DNA from: Chitinophagaceae bacterium | GTDB lineage: Bacteria; Bacteroidota; Bacteroidia; Chitinophagales; Chitinophagaceae | DNA length: 64,000 bases | NCBI GenBank assembly: GCA_024103425.1 | Contig: JAGFIS010000029.1 | Coordinates: forward strand, 1 to 64,000 | Direction: 5' to 3' | Shown: positions 6,097 through 15,156 of the stretch, piece by piece | Position numbering within the stretch: the stretch's first letter is position 1 | Layout of the letters: each line of letters begins with the position of its first letter | Notes under the pieces: model-generated | Databases searched by the model: none | What the model saw: only the letters and a program-made list of their open reading frames with translations | What the model was told of the DNA's origin: nothing | Position numbers and translations under genes: made by a program

Positions 6097-8304
6097 ATGC
6101 GACAGATGGTTCTTTTGGTACCGGTATTATTAATTTCACTATTTGGCTTCGGACAGCCTGACAGCGTTAATGAAAAAACAATGGAAGCCATAATCGTTTC
6201 CATCAATAAATGGCAACAGAAAATAAATGAGGTGCCTAATAAAGTCATCAAGGTAACAAAGTTTGATATCATCAGAAATAACCCACAGACTTCTGCTGAT
6301 CTTCTCAGTCAAACGGGAAGTATCTTCGTACAGAAGAGTCAGTTAGGTGGGGGCAGCCCGATGATCAGAGGATTTGCCACCAACCGTGTGCTGATAGTTG
6401 CTGACGGTGTCCGCATGAATAATGCCATATACAGAAGCGGCAACCTGCAAAATGTAATCAGTATCGACCCGCTGAGTATTGAAACGGCCGAAGTTGTTTT
6501 CGGACCGGGTTCGATTATCTACGGGAGTGATGCTATTGGAGGAGTCATGGATTTTCACACCATCACTCCGAAATTCTCTGATACAAAACGGGCTTTAATT
6601 AAAGGGAATGCACTAGCGCGGTATTCAACTGCGAGCAATGAAAAAACCATACATGCCGATATAAGTGCAGGATGGCAGAAATGGGCATTGGTTTCGTCAT
6701 TTTCCTACAGCGACTTTGGCGATCTGAAAATGGGCAAACACGGCAAAGACGGAGAAGAAAATTATTTAAGGCCGGAGTATGTGGAGCGGGTTAATGGTAA
6801 AGACAGCATATTTAGAAACAGTAATCCCCGGATACAACGGTTCAGTGGATACAATCAACTGAATCTTCTTCAAAAAATAGCTTTCAAGCCCGGCGAAGAC
6901 TGGGACCTTACTTACAGCTTCACGCATGCCCGCACCGGCGATGCACCACGATACGACAGATTGATACAATACAGAAGTGGTGTCTTAAGGTTTGCAGAAT
7001 GGAGCTATGGGCCGATGATATGGAACATGCACACCTTAAATGCCTTACACTCCGGTAATAACTCCCTATACGACAAAGTAAAATTCACGGTTGCTTATCA
7101 GGATTATGAAGAAAGCAGAATAAAAAGGAATCGTAATAAAAACGAAAGAAATACACAGACTGAAAACGTAAATGCTCTTACAATCAATGCCGATGCTACA
7201 AAAGCTCTGAAAAAAGGAGAGCTGTTTTATGGTCTGGAGTACGTATATAACAAAGTGGGCTCTACCGGAGAGAATATGGATATAGTATCAGGCGCAACTA
7301 CTCCCGATGTCAGCCGATACCCTGATGGAAGCAAATGGAGTACATTAGGCCTGTACGGAAGCTATAAAATCAACATTAACCCCAGGGTTACATTTACGAC
7401 CGGACTTCGTTACAGTTACAATATGCTGGATGCTGTCTTCGATAAAACCTTTGTACAGTTTCCATTCGACGAGGCAAGACTCAGAGATGGAGGTCTAACA
7501 GGAAGTGCCGGATTAGTATTCCGTCCCGAAGATACCTGGCAACTCAATGCCAACATTTCAACAGGATACAGAATGCCTAATGTCGATGATATCGGAAAGA
7601 TCTTCGAAAGTGTACCCGGTAATCTCACGATGCCCAATCCTGATCTGACTCCGGAATACGCATGGAATTTTGAAGCAGGTATCGTAAAAAATATTGAAGG
7701 AAAACTGAGGATAGAACTCAACATATTCCACACACTTCTTACAAATGCGATTGTTCGCAGGCCGGGCACATTTAACGGAAAAGACAGCATTCTCTTCGAA
7801 AACGTAATGACAAGAGTTGAAACCTTGCAGAATGTGGCAAAAGCAACTGTTTCAGGAGTACAGGCAGCATTCGATGTTGCACTTGGATCCGATTTCCGGT
7901 TACGTTCTTCAGCGAACTGGATTGCAGGGAAAGAAACCGATGATGCAAAAGATGAACAAGTAGCACTGCGCCATGCTCCACCGTTTTATGGTACATCATC
8001 AATACGCTTCCGTAAAGACAGGCTGTTTTCTGAATTATCGTGGATATACAACGGTACTGTAACAAATAAAAATCTGGCTCCGTCAGAGCAGGGAAAAGGA
8101 TATATGTACGCAGTGGACAGTCAGGGAATGCCCTACTCTCCTTCATGGAACACGCTCAACCTGAAAGCGTCTTATCAGGCAACCGACTATCTAACCATCA
8201 CTGCCGGGTGGGAGAATATAACTAACAGACGTTACAGGCCTTACTCTTCGGGTATTGTGGCTCCGGGATCCAACTTTATCATCGCCGTAAGAGTAACATG
8301 GTAA
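6097..8304 (+). CDS. TonB-dependent outer-membrane receptor (haem/haemoglobin-receptor-like)
   Basis: A 735-residue receptor with an N-terminal signal (about 1-19), a plug domain around 45-160 with GGGSPMIRGF, VLIVADGVRMNN and YGSDAIGGVM, and a long beta-barrel ending in the typical aromatic strand (IIAVRVTW). TonB-dependent receptors bring iron complexes, haem, cobalamin or oligomers across the outer membrane using energy from TonB. The plug wording is closest to the haemoglobin/haem receptor group, but the substrate cannot be fixed. It lacks the N-terminal carboxypeptidase-like extension and SusD partner seen in the susC gene at 47190. It appears to be a single-gene unit. Confidence 0.9.
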   Translation: MRQMVLLVPVLLISLFGFGQPDSVNEKTMEAIIVSINKWQQKINEVPNKVIKVTKFDIIRNNPQTSADLLSQTGSIFVQKSQLGGGSPMIRGFATNRVLIVADGVRMNNAIYRSGNLQNVISIDPLSIETAEVVFGPGSIIYGSDAIGGVMDFHTITPKFSDTKRALIKGNALARYSTASNEKTIHADISAGWQKWALVSSFSYSDFGDLKMGKHGKDGEENYLRPEYVERVNGKDSIFRNSNPRIQRFSGYNQLNLLQKIAFKPGEDWDLTYSFTHARTGDAPRYDRLIQYRSGVLRFAEWSYGPMIWNMHTLNALHSGNNSLYDKVKFTVAYQDYEESRIKRNRNKNERNTQTENVNALTINADATKALKKGELFYGLEYVYNKVGSTGENMDIVSGATTPDVSRYPDGSKWSTLGLYGSYKININPRVTFTTGLRYSYNMLDAVFDKTFVQFPFDEARLRDGGLTGSAGLVFRPEDTWQLNANISTGYRMPNVDDIGKIFESVPGNLTMPNPDLTPEYAWNFEAGIVKNIEGKLRIELNIFHTLLTNAIVRRPGTFNGKDSILFENVMTRVETLQNVAKATVSGVQAAFDVALGSDFRLRSSANWIAGKETDDAKDEQVALRHAPPFYGTSSIRFRKDRLFSELSWIYNGTVTNKNLAPSEQGKGYMYAVDSQGMPYSPSWNTLNLKASYQATDYLTITAGWENITNRRYRPYSSGIVAPGSNFIIAVRVTW

Positions 8305-8441
8305 AATGTGATACCTTTAGTTCGTTTAAACACCAGGATAACATAAGGTGTAATTCGAGTAAACTTTAAAGTTCGATTTATTAAAAATGGAATTACTCGC
8401 CTGATTTTTCCCTTATTTTTTGGAGTCTGCTGATTGCATCA

Positions 8442-8585
8442 GTGATTAGATTACCTCTATTGGCTTTGATTTTCCTGATAAAGTCAGCACCGGCAGACAA
8501 AACCCAGCTTTTCCTGTGGCTCATGGTCATTCTGTTGATCCCGGTATTAGGCCCTGCTCTTTTCCTCACTCTCGGAAGGAAATAA
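8442..8585 (+). CDS. Small membrane protein, PLDc_N-like, non-ATG or frameshifted start
   Basis: The frame is open from 8385 to the TAA at 8583-8585 and encodes two hydrophobic segments. The second reads WLMVILLIPVLGPALFLTLGR, very like the short N-terminal membrane domain of cardiolipin synthase-type proteins (PLDc_N), including the P-xLG-P turn and the final GR. No ATG lies in frame; GTG at 8442 gives 47 residues. An ATG at 8387 in another frame stops after five codons, so a one-base insertion near 8390 may have damaged a ~66-residue gene. Expression is uncertain. Confidence 0.45.
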   Translation: MIRLPLLALIFLIKSAPADKTQLFLWLMVILLIPVLGPALFLTLGRK

Positions 8586-8727
8586 AATTCACCACGGAAA
8601 TATATTTTTTCGAAAAATAATTTTTTGGCAATCTTATTGCCGTTCTTCTTTTTGATAATGAGAATTTCATTACTTTCGGAAAATAGTTAGATAAACAACT
8701 ATCCGTAGGAAGAAAAAAAATATTGTT

Positions 8728-9903
8728 ATGGAAGCATATATCGTTGCAGGATATCGCACAGCAGTCACCAAATCTAAAAAAGGCGGATTTAGATTTTACA
8801 GACCGGATGATCTCGCTGTTGAAGTTATCAATAAGCTTATGGAAACCGTCCCGCAATTAGAGAAGGAACGTGTGGACGACTGTATTGTAGGCAACGCAGT
8901 CCCCGAAGCAGAGCAAGGATTGCAGATCGGAAGAATGATCAGCGTTCGCGCACTGGGTATTCATGCACCGGGCGTTACAGTCAACCGTTACTGTGCTAGC
9001 GGTTTGGAAACCATTGCTATCGCTACAGCCAAAATCAGAGCCGGTATGGCTGATTGTATTGTGGCGGGTGGCGTAGAGAGCATGAGTATGGTACCTATGA
9101 TGGGGTGGAAACCTTCACCGGCTTATTCAGTTGCCAGCGAGACTCCCGATTATTACATGGGTATGGGATTAACAGCAGAGGCCGTAGCCAAAGAATACAA
9201 TATCACCCGCGAAGATCAGGATGCATTCAGTTTCAGAAGTCACCAGCGTGCACTGCATGCTATCAAAGAAGGTTATTTCAAGAGTGGCATCATGCCGATA
9301 ACCGTTGAACAAACCTATCTGGATAAAAACAATAAGATTCAGAAAAAATCATACGTAGTTGATACAGACGAAGGACCCCGCGCCGATACTTCAATGGAGG
9401 TGCTGGGAAAATTAAAACCTGTTTTTGCGGCAGGCGGTTCGGTTACTGCAGGTAACTCCTCACAGACAAGTGATGGTGCCGCATTCACAATTGTGATGAG
9501 CGAAAAAATGATGAATGAATTAGGGTTGAAGCCCATCGCAAGAATCGTTAACTGCGTCTGTGGTGGTGTGCATCCGCGCGTGATGGGGCTCGGGCCGATT
9601 GAAGCTGTTCCGAGAGTGCTAAAACGTGCAGGAATGACCCTTAACGATATTGATCTTATAGAATTGAACGAAGCATTCGCATCGCAAAGTCTCGCCGTTA
9701 TTCGTACATTAGGAATGGATCCTGAGAAGGTGAATATCAACGGAGGAGCTATTGCACTCGGTCATCCGCTCGGTTGCACAGGTGCTAAGCTAACCGTTCA
9801 GATCATCAACGACATGAAGCGGCTGAACAAGAAATACGGAATCGTTACAGCCTGCGTTGGAGGCGGTCAGGGTATAGCGGGAATCATTGAAAATCTTTCC
9901 TGA
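8728..9903 (+). CDS. Thiolase (acetyl-CoA acyltransferase, FadA type)
   Basis: A full-length 391-residue thiolase. The nucleophilic Cys89 lies in NRYCASG, the second half carries NEAFA, His346 in the GHPLG motif and Cys376 in CVGGGQG; all catalytic positions are intact. The enzyme cleaves 3-ketoacyl-CoA with CoA in beta-oxidation, or runs in reverse to condense acetyl-CoA. Cytoplasmic. It is not next to other beta-oxidation genes: a membrane ORF precedes it and a dicarboxylate transporter follows, so it is likely its own transcript, ended by the hairpin at 9948. Which chain length it prefers is not readable. Confidence 0.93.
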   Translation: MEAYIVAGYRTAVTKSKKGGFRFYRPDDLAVEVINKLMETVPQLEKERVDDCIVGNAVPEAEQGLQIGRMISVRALGIHAPGVTVNRYCASGLETIAIATAKIRAGMADCIVAGGVESMSMVPMMGWKPSPAYSVASETPDYYMGMGLTAEAVAKEYNITREDQDAFSFRSHQRALHAIKEGYFKSGIMPITVEQTYLDKNNKIQKKSYVVDTDEGPRADTSMEVLGKLKPVFAAGGSVTAGNSSQTSDGAAFTIVMSEKMMNELGLKPIARIVNCVCGGVHPRVMGLGPIEAVPRVLKRAGMTLNDIDLIELNEAFASQSLAVIRTLGMDPEKVNINGGAIALGHPLGCTGAKLTVQIINDMKRLNKKYGIVTACVGGGQGIAGIIENLS

Positions 9904-9947
9904 TTTACCATCGTCTTCTGTCCAGGCTTTCCATATAAATACTAAAT

Positions 9948-9980
9948 TGACTGCCGGAAATTAAATTTTTCCGGCAGTCA
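9948..9980 (+). terminator. Hairpin after the thiolase gene
   Basis: TGACTGCCGGAAA (9948-9960) pairs perfectly with 9968-9980 across a 7-base loop. The T-run after the stem is weak, but the 13-bp perfect stem 45 bases after the stop codon fits a terminator. Confidence 0.7.
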
Positions 9981-10028
9981 TTGCATTAAGGCTCGGTTTC
10001 CTTAGTTTTGATACCATACAATTGGAAC

Positions 10029-11405
10029 ATGAATAAACGAAAGAGCGGACTACTCACACTGGCTACCCTGACCATCGCTGCGATTTTCCACGTCATTGAT
10101 ATTTATGATTTCGCATCTATCAATCCAACTTTTTTAAAAGTCCTGAGATGGATCTTCATAGCATCATTGATGCTTTTTGCATATTTTAAAAAGTCACTCA
10201 CGACCTGGATACTGTCAAGTATGGTTGTCGGGGTAGAGCTCGGTCTTGACTTTCCCGAATTCGCAAAGAACCTGAAAGTGCTGAGTAATATTTTCCTACG
10301 CTTAGTAAAAACCATCATTGCTCCTATTCTGTTCTCAACCCTTGTAGTGGGTATTGCCGGCCACTCCGACCTGAAACAGGTGGGCCGTATGGGCTGGAAA
10401 TCGATTATTTATTTTGAGGTTGTCACCACCATTGCACTGATAATTGGATTGGTGGCTATCAACATCACTCATGCTGGAGTTGGCATTGAAATTCCGGAGG
10501 GTTTTCACGAAGAATTGCCCACGACAGCCGCGCAGACGTGGCAGGATGTCATTCTGCATATATTCCCCGAAAACATCATCAAGTCGATGTATCATGGGGA
10601 TGTACTGCCCATAGTGGTCTTCAGTGTAATATTCGGTATTGCATTAGCCATGCTTAGCGAGCAGAAAAGAAAGCCGCTGCTCTCCTTTAGCGAGAGTCTG
10701 GCTGAGACCATGTTCAAGTTTACGAATATCATCATGCACTTCGCTCCATTCGGAGTAGGTGGCGCCATCGCGGTAACCGTCGGCCATCTGGGTGTCGATA
10801 TCTTATTCTCTCTGATAAAACTATTGATGACGCTCTATCTCGCACTTTTAGTTTTTGTGGGTGGGGTGTTGTTTACCATTGCATTATTATTCAAGATCCC
10901 AATCCGCCAGTTTATCCGTGCAGTATCAGAGCCTGTTTCGATAGCATTCGCAACAACCAGTTCCGAGTCTGCATTGCCAATTGCGATGGAGAATATGGAG
11001 AAATTCGGCGTGCCGCGAAAGATCGTTTCTTTTGTACTGCCTACAGGATACACGTTCAACCTGGATGGCACAACACTGTATTTGTCGCTGGCAAGTGTCT
11101 TTGTTGCACAGGCCGCAGGTATGCACCTCTCTTTTGGAACGCAGTTGATAATGGGGCTCACCCTGATGCTGACAAGTAAGGGGGTGGCTGGTGTACCACG
11201 GGCTTCCCTTGTTATCCTTATCGGAACTGCCGCCTCCTTCGGATTACCGTTGTGGCCGATTATGGCGATTCTGGGGATTGATGAATTAATGGATATGGCC
11301 AGGACATCGGTAAACGTAATCGGGAACACCCTTGCAAGTGCTGTCATCGCCAGATGGGAAGGTGAGTTTGACGATGAAAAAGCACTGGCCTACGTGGCAG
11401 AATAA
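10029..11405 (+). CDS. Dicarboxylate/amino acid:cation symporter (DAACS, GltP/DctA type)
   Basis: A 458-residue inner-membrane carrier with eight or more hydrophobic segments, the serine-rich TTSSES re-entrant loop (about residues 314-320) and the substrate/cation motif TFNLDGTT, followed by GVAGVPRAS. These mark the glutamate/aspartate or C4-dicarboxylate symporter family driven by protons or sodium. ATG 10029 was chosen; the open frame extends to a TTG seven codons upstream. An extra pair of N-terminal hydrophobic stretches (residues 10-60) precedes the usual first helix. It starts an apparent run of membrane genes with the DedA and MFS genes behind it. Substrate is undetermined. Confidence 0.9.
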   Translation: MNKRKSGLLTLATLTIAAIFHVIDIYDFASINPTFLKVLRWIFIASLMLFAYFKKSLTTWILSSMVVGVELGLDFPEFAKNLKVLSNIFLRLVKTIIAPILFSTLVVGIAGHSDLKQVGRMGWKSIIYFEVVTTIALIIGLVAINITHAGVGIEIPEGFHEELPTTAAQTWQDVILHIFPENIIKSMYHGDVLPIVVFSVIFGIALAMLSEQKRKPLLSFSESLAETMFKFTNIIMHFAPFGVGGAIAVTVGHLGVDILFSLIKLLMTLYLALLVFVGGVLFTIALLFKIPIRQFIRAVSEPVSIAFATTSSESALPIAMENMEKFGVPRKIVSFVLPTGYTFNLDGTTLYLSLASVFVAQAAGMHLSFGTQLIMGLTLMLTSKGVAGVPRASLVILIGTAASFGLPLWPIMAILGIDELMDMARTSVNVIGNTLASAVIARWEGEFDDEKALAYVAE

Positions 11406-11474
11406 TTATCTTAGCTAATTCTTTAAATCCATTTTTGTTCCTTTACAGGGAATTAGAAAAATAAAACCATCCTC

Positions 11475-12161
11475 TTGAAATTTCTGCATCTTTTAGGAAT
11501 TGAATTCAAAGATCTGCTTGATCCTACCTTCTACATTAATAACGGTGGGATGTGGATGGTCATCTTTATCGTGTTTGCAGAGACAGGTCTTTTCGCAGGC
11601 TTTTTCCTGCCTGGAGATGCTCTTTTGTTCGTGACAGGTATCTTCAGTGATGACCTGGTCAAAGCTGCTCTCTTTGATTCAGATAACCAGTGGGTGAATC
11701 TCGGTATTTTATGGTCATTGATTACTACGGCAGGAATACTGGGAAATTTTGTTGGTTACTGGTTCGGAAAAAAGAGCGGACCATTCCTTTACGAACGAAA
11801 AGACAGTTTCTTCTTCAAAAGAAAACACCTCATTCACGCACGCAACTTTTACGAGAAAAACGGAGGCTTTGCGATAGTGGTCGCAAGATTTGTTCCTTTC
11901 GTGCGCACCTTCGCCCCGATAGTAGCCGGAATCGTACAAATGGACTGGAAGAAATTTACCTTTTACAATATCACCGGATGTATGCTCTGGGTTGCCAGCA
12001 TGCTTCTTTCAGGACACTTCTTACAAAGATTCTTCAAGGAGAAATTCGGGTACGACCTTACCACCCATCTCGAATTAATTGTGATTTTTATTATCGTAGT
12101 TACTACCTTTCCGGTGATTTACAAGATCATCAAACCACCAAAAAGCTTTACAGAAGAGTAA
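11475..12161 (+). CDS. DedA-family membrane protein
   Basis: A 228-residue protein with the DedA/SNARE-associated signatures: a glutamate-bearing segment (FAETGLFAGFFLPGD, about 36-50), a central glycine-rich turn (GYWFGKKSG) and the arginine motif ARFVPFVRTFAPIVAG. Relatives are thought to act as lipid scramblases or proton-driven transporters in the inner membrane and help with envelope maintenance. No ATG precedes the conserved N-terminus, so TTG 11475 is taken as the start; this gives the usual family length. It lies between a symporter gene and an MFS gene, co-directional with both. Confidence 0.88.
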   Translation: MKFLHLLGIEFKDLLDPTFYINNGGMWMVIFIVFAETGLFAGFFLPGDALLFVTGIFSDDLVKAALFDSDNQWVNLGILWSLITTAGILGNFVGYWFGKKSGPFLYERKDSFFFKRKHLIHARNFYEKNGGFAIVVARFVPFVRTFAPIVAGIVQMDWKKFTFYNITGCMLWVASMLLSGHFLQRFFKEKFGYDLTTHLELIVIFIIVVTTFPVIYKIIKPPKSFTEE

Positions 12162-12183
12162 ACTTTTAATAACTGAATAACTG

Positions 12184-13410
12184 ATGTCTTCTTCATCCAA
12201 ACAACCGGGAATCTTTTCACTTCCGGTGATTGCGGCAGCACTTGGCTATTTTGTCGACATCTACGATTTACTTTTGTTCAACATCCTCAGAATAAAAAGC
12301 CTCGGCGATCTCGGCCTCAGCACTGATGACATAGACACCAAAGGCGAATGGATTTTGGGCTTGCAGATGGCGGGATTGTTGACCGGCGGTATCATCTGGG
12401 GGATTCTTGGCGATAAGAAAGGAAGGCTGAGAGTCTTATTCGGTTCCATCATTATTTATTCATTAGCCAACCTGGCAACAGGATTTGTCCAAAACGCCGA
12501 ACAGTACGCACTTGCACGATTTGTAGCGGGAGTGGGACTGGCGGGAGAGCTGGGAGCAGGTATTACCCTGGTAGCCGAATTACTCAGAAAAGAGGTAAGA
12601 GGTATCGCAACTTCTTTTGTGGCGGCATTGGGGATTCTCGGTGCCGTAGTGGCATTTTATATTTCACAACATTACCACTGGCGCACTTGTTATTTTATCG
12701 GTGGCGGATTAGGCATGCTATTGCTTCTGCTTCGGCTCGGCGTCTTTGAATCCGGCATGTACAATGCGCTGCATACCAATGTTTCAAAAGGCAACTTCTT
12801 TAAATTCTTTACCGATCGCAAGCGGTTTAAAAAGTATATCTACAGTATCCTGCTCGGCCTGCCAACCTGGTATATCGTGGGCATACTGATTGCCTTCTCT
12901 AACAGATTTGGAAAGGATATGGGTATCGAAGCTGATGTAGATCCCGGTAGAGCCACCATGTACGCATACGTTGCTCTAAGCGTTGGCGATATTCTCGCAG
13001 GACTAATCAGTCAGCTACTTAAAAGCAGAAAGAAAACACTGTACATCTATTACGCCCTGTCAGCTATCATGCTGCTAGCGTATTTCATACAATCACCCGG
13101 CGAGAGTGCGTCTATCATGTATCTGATTTGCTGGGGACTAGGGTTCTCTGCAGGCTTTTGGGCCATCTTCGTTACCATGGGCGCCGAGCAATTCGGCACC
13201 AATCTTAGAGCAACTGCAGCGACCACCATCCCCAACATGGTACGCGGTGCATTGCCTTTGATGTTGCTGCTCTTCAATGCACTGCAACACTGGTTTTCAT
13301 TTGTCCAAAGCGGTTGGATTACAGGCATTATAATATTATTTATCAGCGTTTACTCTGCATCGAAGGTTGATGAGACTTTCAATAAAGACCTCGACTATCT
13401 GGAGGAATAA
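12184..13410 (+). CDS. Major facilitator superfamily transporter
   Basis: A 408-residue transporter with twelve predicted membrane segments. The loop between helices 2 and 3 has the MFS motif GILGDKKGRLRV (about residue 76), and helix 4 contains RFVAGVGLAGELGAG with the conserved arginine, a pattern close to metabolite and sugar-acid/cation symporters. It follows the DedA gene by 22 bases and is probably co-transcribed with it. The substrate cannot be read from sequence. A conserved early Asp (YFVDIYDLLLF) would suit proton coupling. Confidence 0.9.
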   Translation: MSSSSKQPGIFSLPVIAAALGYFVDIYDLLLFNILRIKSLGDLGLSTDDIDTKGEWILGLQMAGLLTGGIIWGILGDKKGRLRVLFGSIIIYSLANLATGFVQNAEQYALARFVAGVGLAGELGAGITLVAELLRKEVRGIATSFVAALGILGAVVAFYISQHYHWRTCYFIGGGLGMLLLLLRLGVFESGMYNALHTNVSKGNFFKFFTDRKRFKKYIYSILLGLPTWYIVGILIAFSNRFGKDMGIEADVDPGRATMYAYVALSVGDILAGLISQLLKSRKKTLYIYYALSAIMLLAYFIQSPGESASIMYLICWGLGFSAGFWAIFVTMGAEQFGTNLRATAATTIPNMVRGALPLMLLLFNALQHWFSFVQSGWITGIIILFISVYSASKVDETFNKDLDYLEE

Positions 13411-13469
13411 TTGTGATATTATTAGGGAAACGGGGGGTAAATTGATCCCTGCCACAATCTAATGTGCCC

Positions 13470-14063
13470 ATGAAGTCTATTTTTCTTATTTGTACTTTTC
13501 TATTGTCAGGGTTATTCCTCCACGCACAGAAGTTGACTGTTAACGTTAGCTATCAACCTCCGGTGTCTAACTCACGTGGAGATACGATTTATTACCTGCC
13601 CGGGGTGAAATTAAAATGGAGCGACTTCCGTGGTAAACCCAACCTGCAATCTGTTGCGGGTGCTGTCACAGCCTCCGGTATCAACATGAATGCAGATATG
13701 AAAAGCCGCGGCTATGAGATCATGCTCAACATTCGTGTATTTGCTTACTTCACGAAGCATAGTTCGTGGAAGAAGCCGCACACTGACGGTGACTACCACC
13801 TCACTCATGAGCAAAATCACTTCAACATTACCTATCTCGGTGCGATCGATCTTGTAGAAAGGCTGAAAAAAGCACATATTACTTTTCAGAACTACAACGA
13901 TGTTATCGATTCTATCTTCAACGAAGCCAACAACGAAAATGATGCTTTACAAAATCGATACGATTCAGAAACACGATACAGTATCGACACCACGCAGCAG
14001 CAAGAATGGAATAAAAAAATTAACCAAATGCTGAAAAATGCATCTGCTGATATCCTGCCTTAA
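13470..14063 (+). CDS. Secreted DUF922-type zinc protease-like protein
   Basis: The N-terminus is a signal peptide (about 1-19, ending LHAQ). The mature part begins with a W-SDFRG motif and contains LTHEQNHF, an HExxH zinc site (His113, Glu114, His117) in the setting typical of the DUF922 family of putative secreted zinc-dependent proteases. Length (197 residues) is normal for the family. ATG 13470 was chosen over a GTG two codons upstream because it directly precedes the signal core. It is a single gene between the MFS transporter and mdh. The third zinc ligand is not obvious, and no substrate is known. Confidence 0.8.
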   Translation: MKSIFLICTFLLSGLFLHAQKLTVNVSYQPPVSNSRGDTIYYLPGVKLKWSDFRGKPNLQSVAGAVTASGINMNADMKSRGYEIMLNIRVFAYFTKHSSWKKPHTDGDYHLTHEQNHFNITYLGAIDLVERLKKAHITFQNYNDVIDSIFNEANNENDALQNRYDSETRYSIDTTQQQEWNKKINQMLKNASADILP

Positions 14064-14121
14064 AATCAGCCGGATTCGCATCGTAAAATAGAATCTTAAA
14101 AAAATACATCCGTTCAATCCG

Positions 14122-14129
14122 TACATTTG
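14122..14129 (+). promoter_or_regulatory. -7 promoter box upstream of mdh
   Basis: TACATTTG matches the Bacteroidota -7 consensus TAnnTTTG. It lies 38 bases before the mdh start. No TTTG sits at the ideal 19-base spacing, so the -33 element is weak or absent. Confidence 0.5.
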
Positions 14130-14167
14130 CATTGCAAATATTATTCACATCAATAATTTCTTATTAA

Positions 14168-15094
14168 ATGAAGATAACTGTAGTAGGTGCAGGAGCTGTC
14201 GGTGCTACCTGTGCTGATAACATTGCCAGAAAAGAACTTTGTGATGAACTGGTTTTGCTCGATATCAAAGAAGGGCTCACCGACGGAAAAGCTATGGATA
14301 TGATGCAGAGTGCAGTGCTTCTGGGAAGCGATACACGCATCATCGGCAGCACGAACGATTACAAGAAGACTGCAGGCAGCAGTGTAGTAGTAGTTACATC
14401 GGGGATTCCGCGTAAGCCGGGAATGACCCGTGAAGAACTGATCGGTATCAACGCCGGAATCGTTAAAGAAGTTACTGCCAAAATCCTGGAGCACTCTCCG
14501 GATGCTATTATTGTTATGATCAGTAACCCAATGGATACCATGGCGTATCTCACTCTCAAAGCCAATGGCCTACCCAAACACCAGGTTGTAGGAATGGGCG
14601 GCGCTCTGGACAGCAGCCGTTTCAAATATTTCCTTTCTCAGGCACTGGGATGTTCACCTCACGACCTGAATGCAGATGTTATCGGCGGACACGGAGACAA
14701 AACCATGATTCCGCTGACTCGCCTGGCCACACTTAACAGTATGCCTGTCAGTCAGTTGCTTTCAGCAGAAGCTCTTGAGAAAGTAAAGGCAGATACCATG
14801 GTGGGCGGTGCTACTCTTACGAAGTTGCTCGGAACAAGCGCATGGTATGCTCCGGGATCATCAGGAGCTGCAGTGGTAGAGGCGATCGTTCGCGACGAAA
14901 AGAAAGTAATCCCCTGCAGTGTTTATCTCGAAGGCGAATACGGACAAAACGATATCTGTATCGGTGTACCGGTTACCCTCGGCAGGAACGGATGGGAGAA
15001 AATTCATGAGTTCCCTCTGAACGATGAGGAAAAGGCAGCCTTCACAGCAAGTGCTGAAGCAGTAAGGCACATGAACTCTGAGTTGAAGTTATAA
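14168..15094 (+). CDS. mdh: Malate dehydrogenase
   Basis: A 308-residue NAD-dependent malate dehydrogenase of the lactate dehydrogenase-like type. The Rossmann glycine motif GAGAVGA is at residues 7-13. The substrate loop IPRKPGMTREEL carries an Arg where lactate dehydrogenases have Gln, which selects oxaloacetate/malate. ISNPMD and the catalytic GGHGDKTM segment are intact. It interconverts malate and oxaloacetate in the TCA cycle, in the cytoplasm. It is a single-gene unit with a -7 box upstream and a strong terminator 20 bases after the stop. Confidence 0.96.
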   Translation: MKITVVGAGAVGATCADNIARKELCDELVLLDIKEGLTDGKAMDMMQSAVLLGSDTRIIGSTNDYKKTAGSSVVVVTSGIPRKPGMTREELIGINAGIVKEVTAKILEHSPDAIIVMISNPMDTMAYLTLKANGLPKHQVVGMGGALDSSRFKYFLSQALGCSPHDLNADVIGGHGDKTMIPLTRLATLNSMPVSQLLSAEALEKVKADTMVGGATLTKLLGTSAWYAPGSSGAAVVEAIVRDEKKVIPCSVYLEGEYGQNDICIGVPVTLGRNGWEKIHEFPLNDEEKAAFTASAEAVRHMNSELKL

Positions 15095-15114
15095 TTGCGA
15101 AATGTAAAATATAC

Positions 15115-15145
15115 AAAGGCTTTGCAGCGATGCAGAGCCTTTTTT
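15115..15145 (+). terminator. Rho-independent terminator of mdh
   Basis: A 12-bp stem (AAAGGCTTTGCA, 15115-15126, with 15131-15142, one G-T pair) with loop GCGA is followed by a run of T. It separates the convergent mdh and phosphoesterase genes. Confidence 0.9.
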
Positions 15146-15156
15146 GATTCGGAGAA

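Noticed and set aside
5970..6161. Short open frame before the TonB receptor
   Set aside because: It runs into the receptor gene in another frame, has no motif and overlaps small hairpins.
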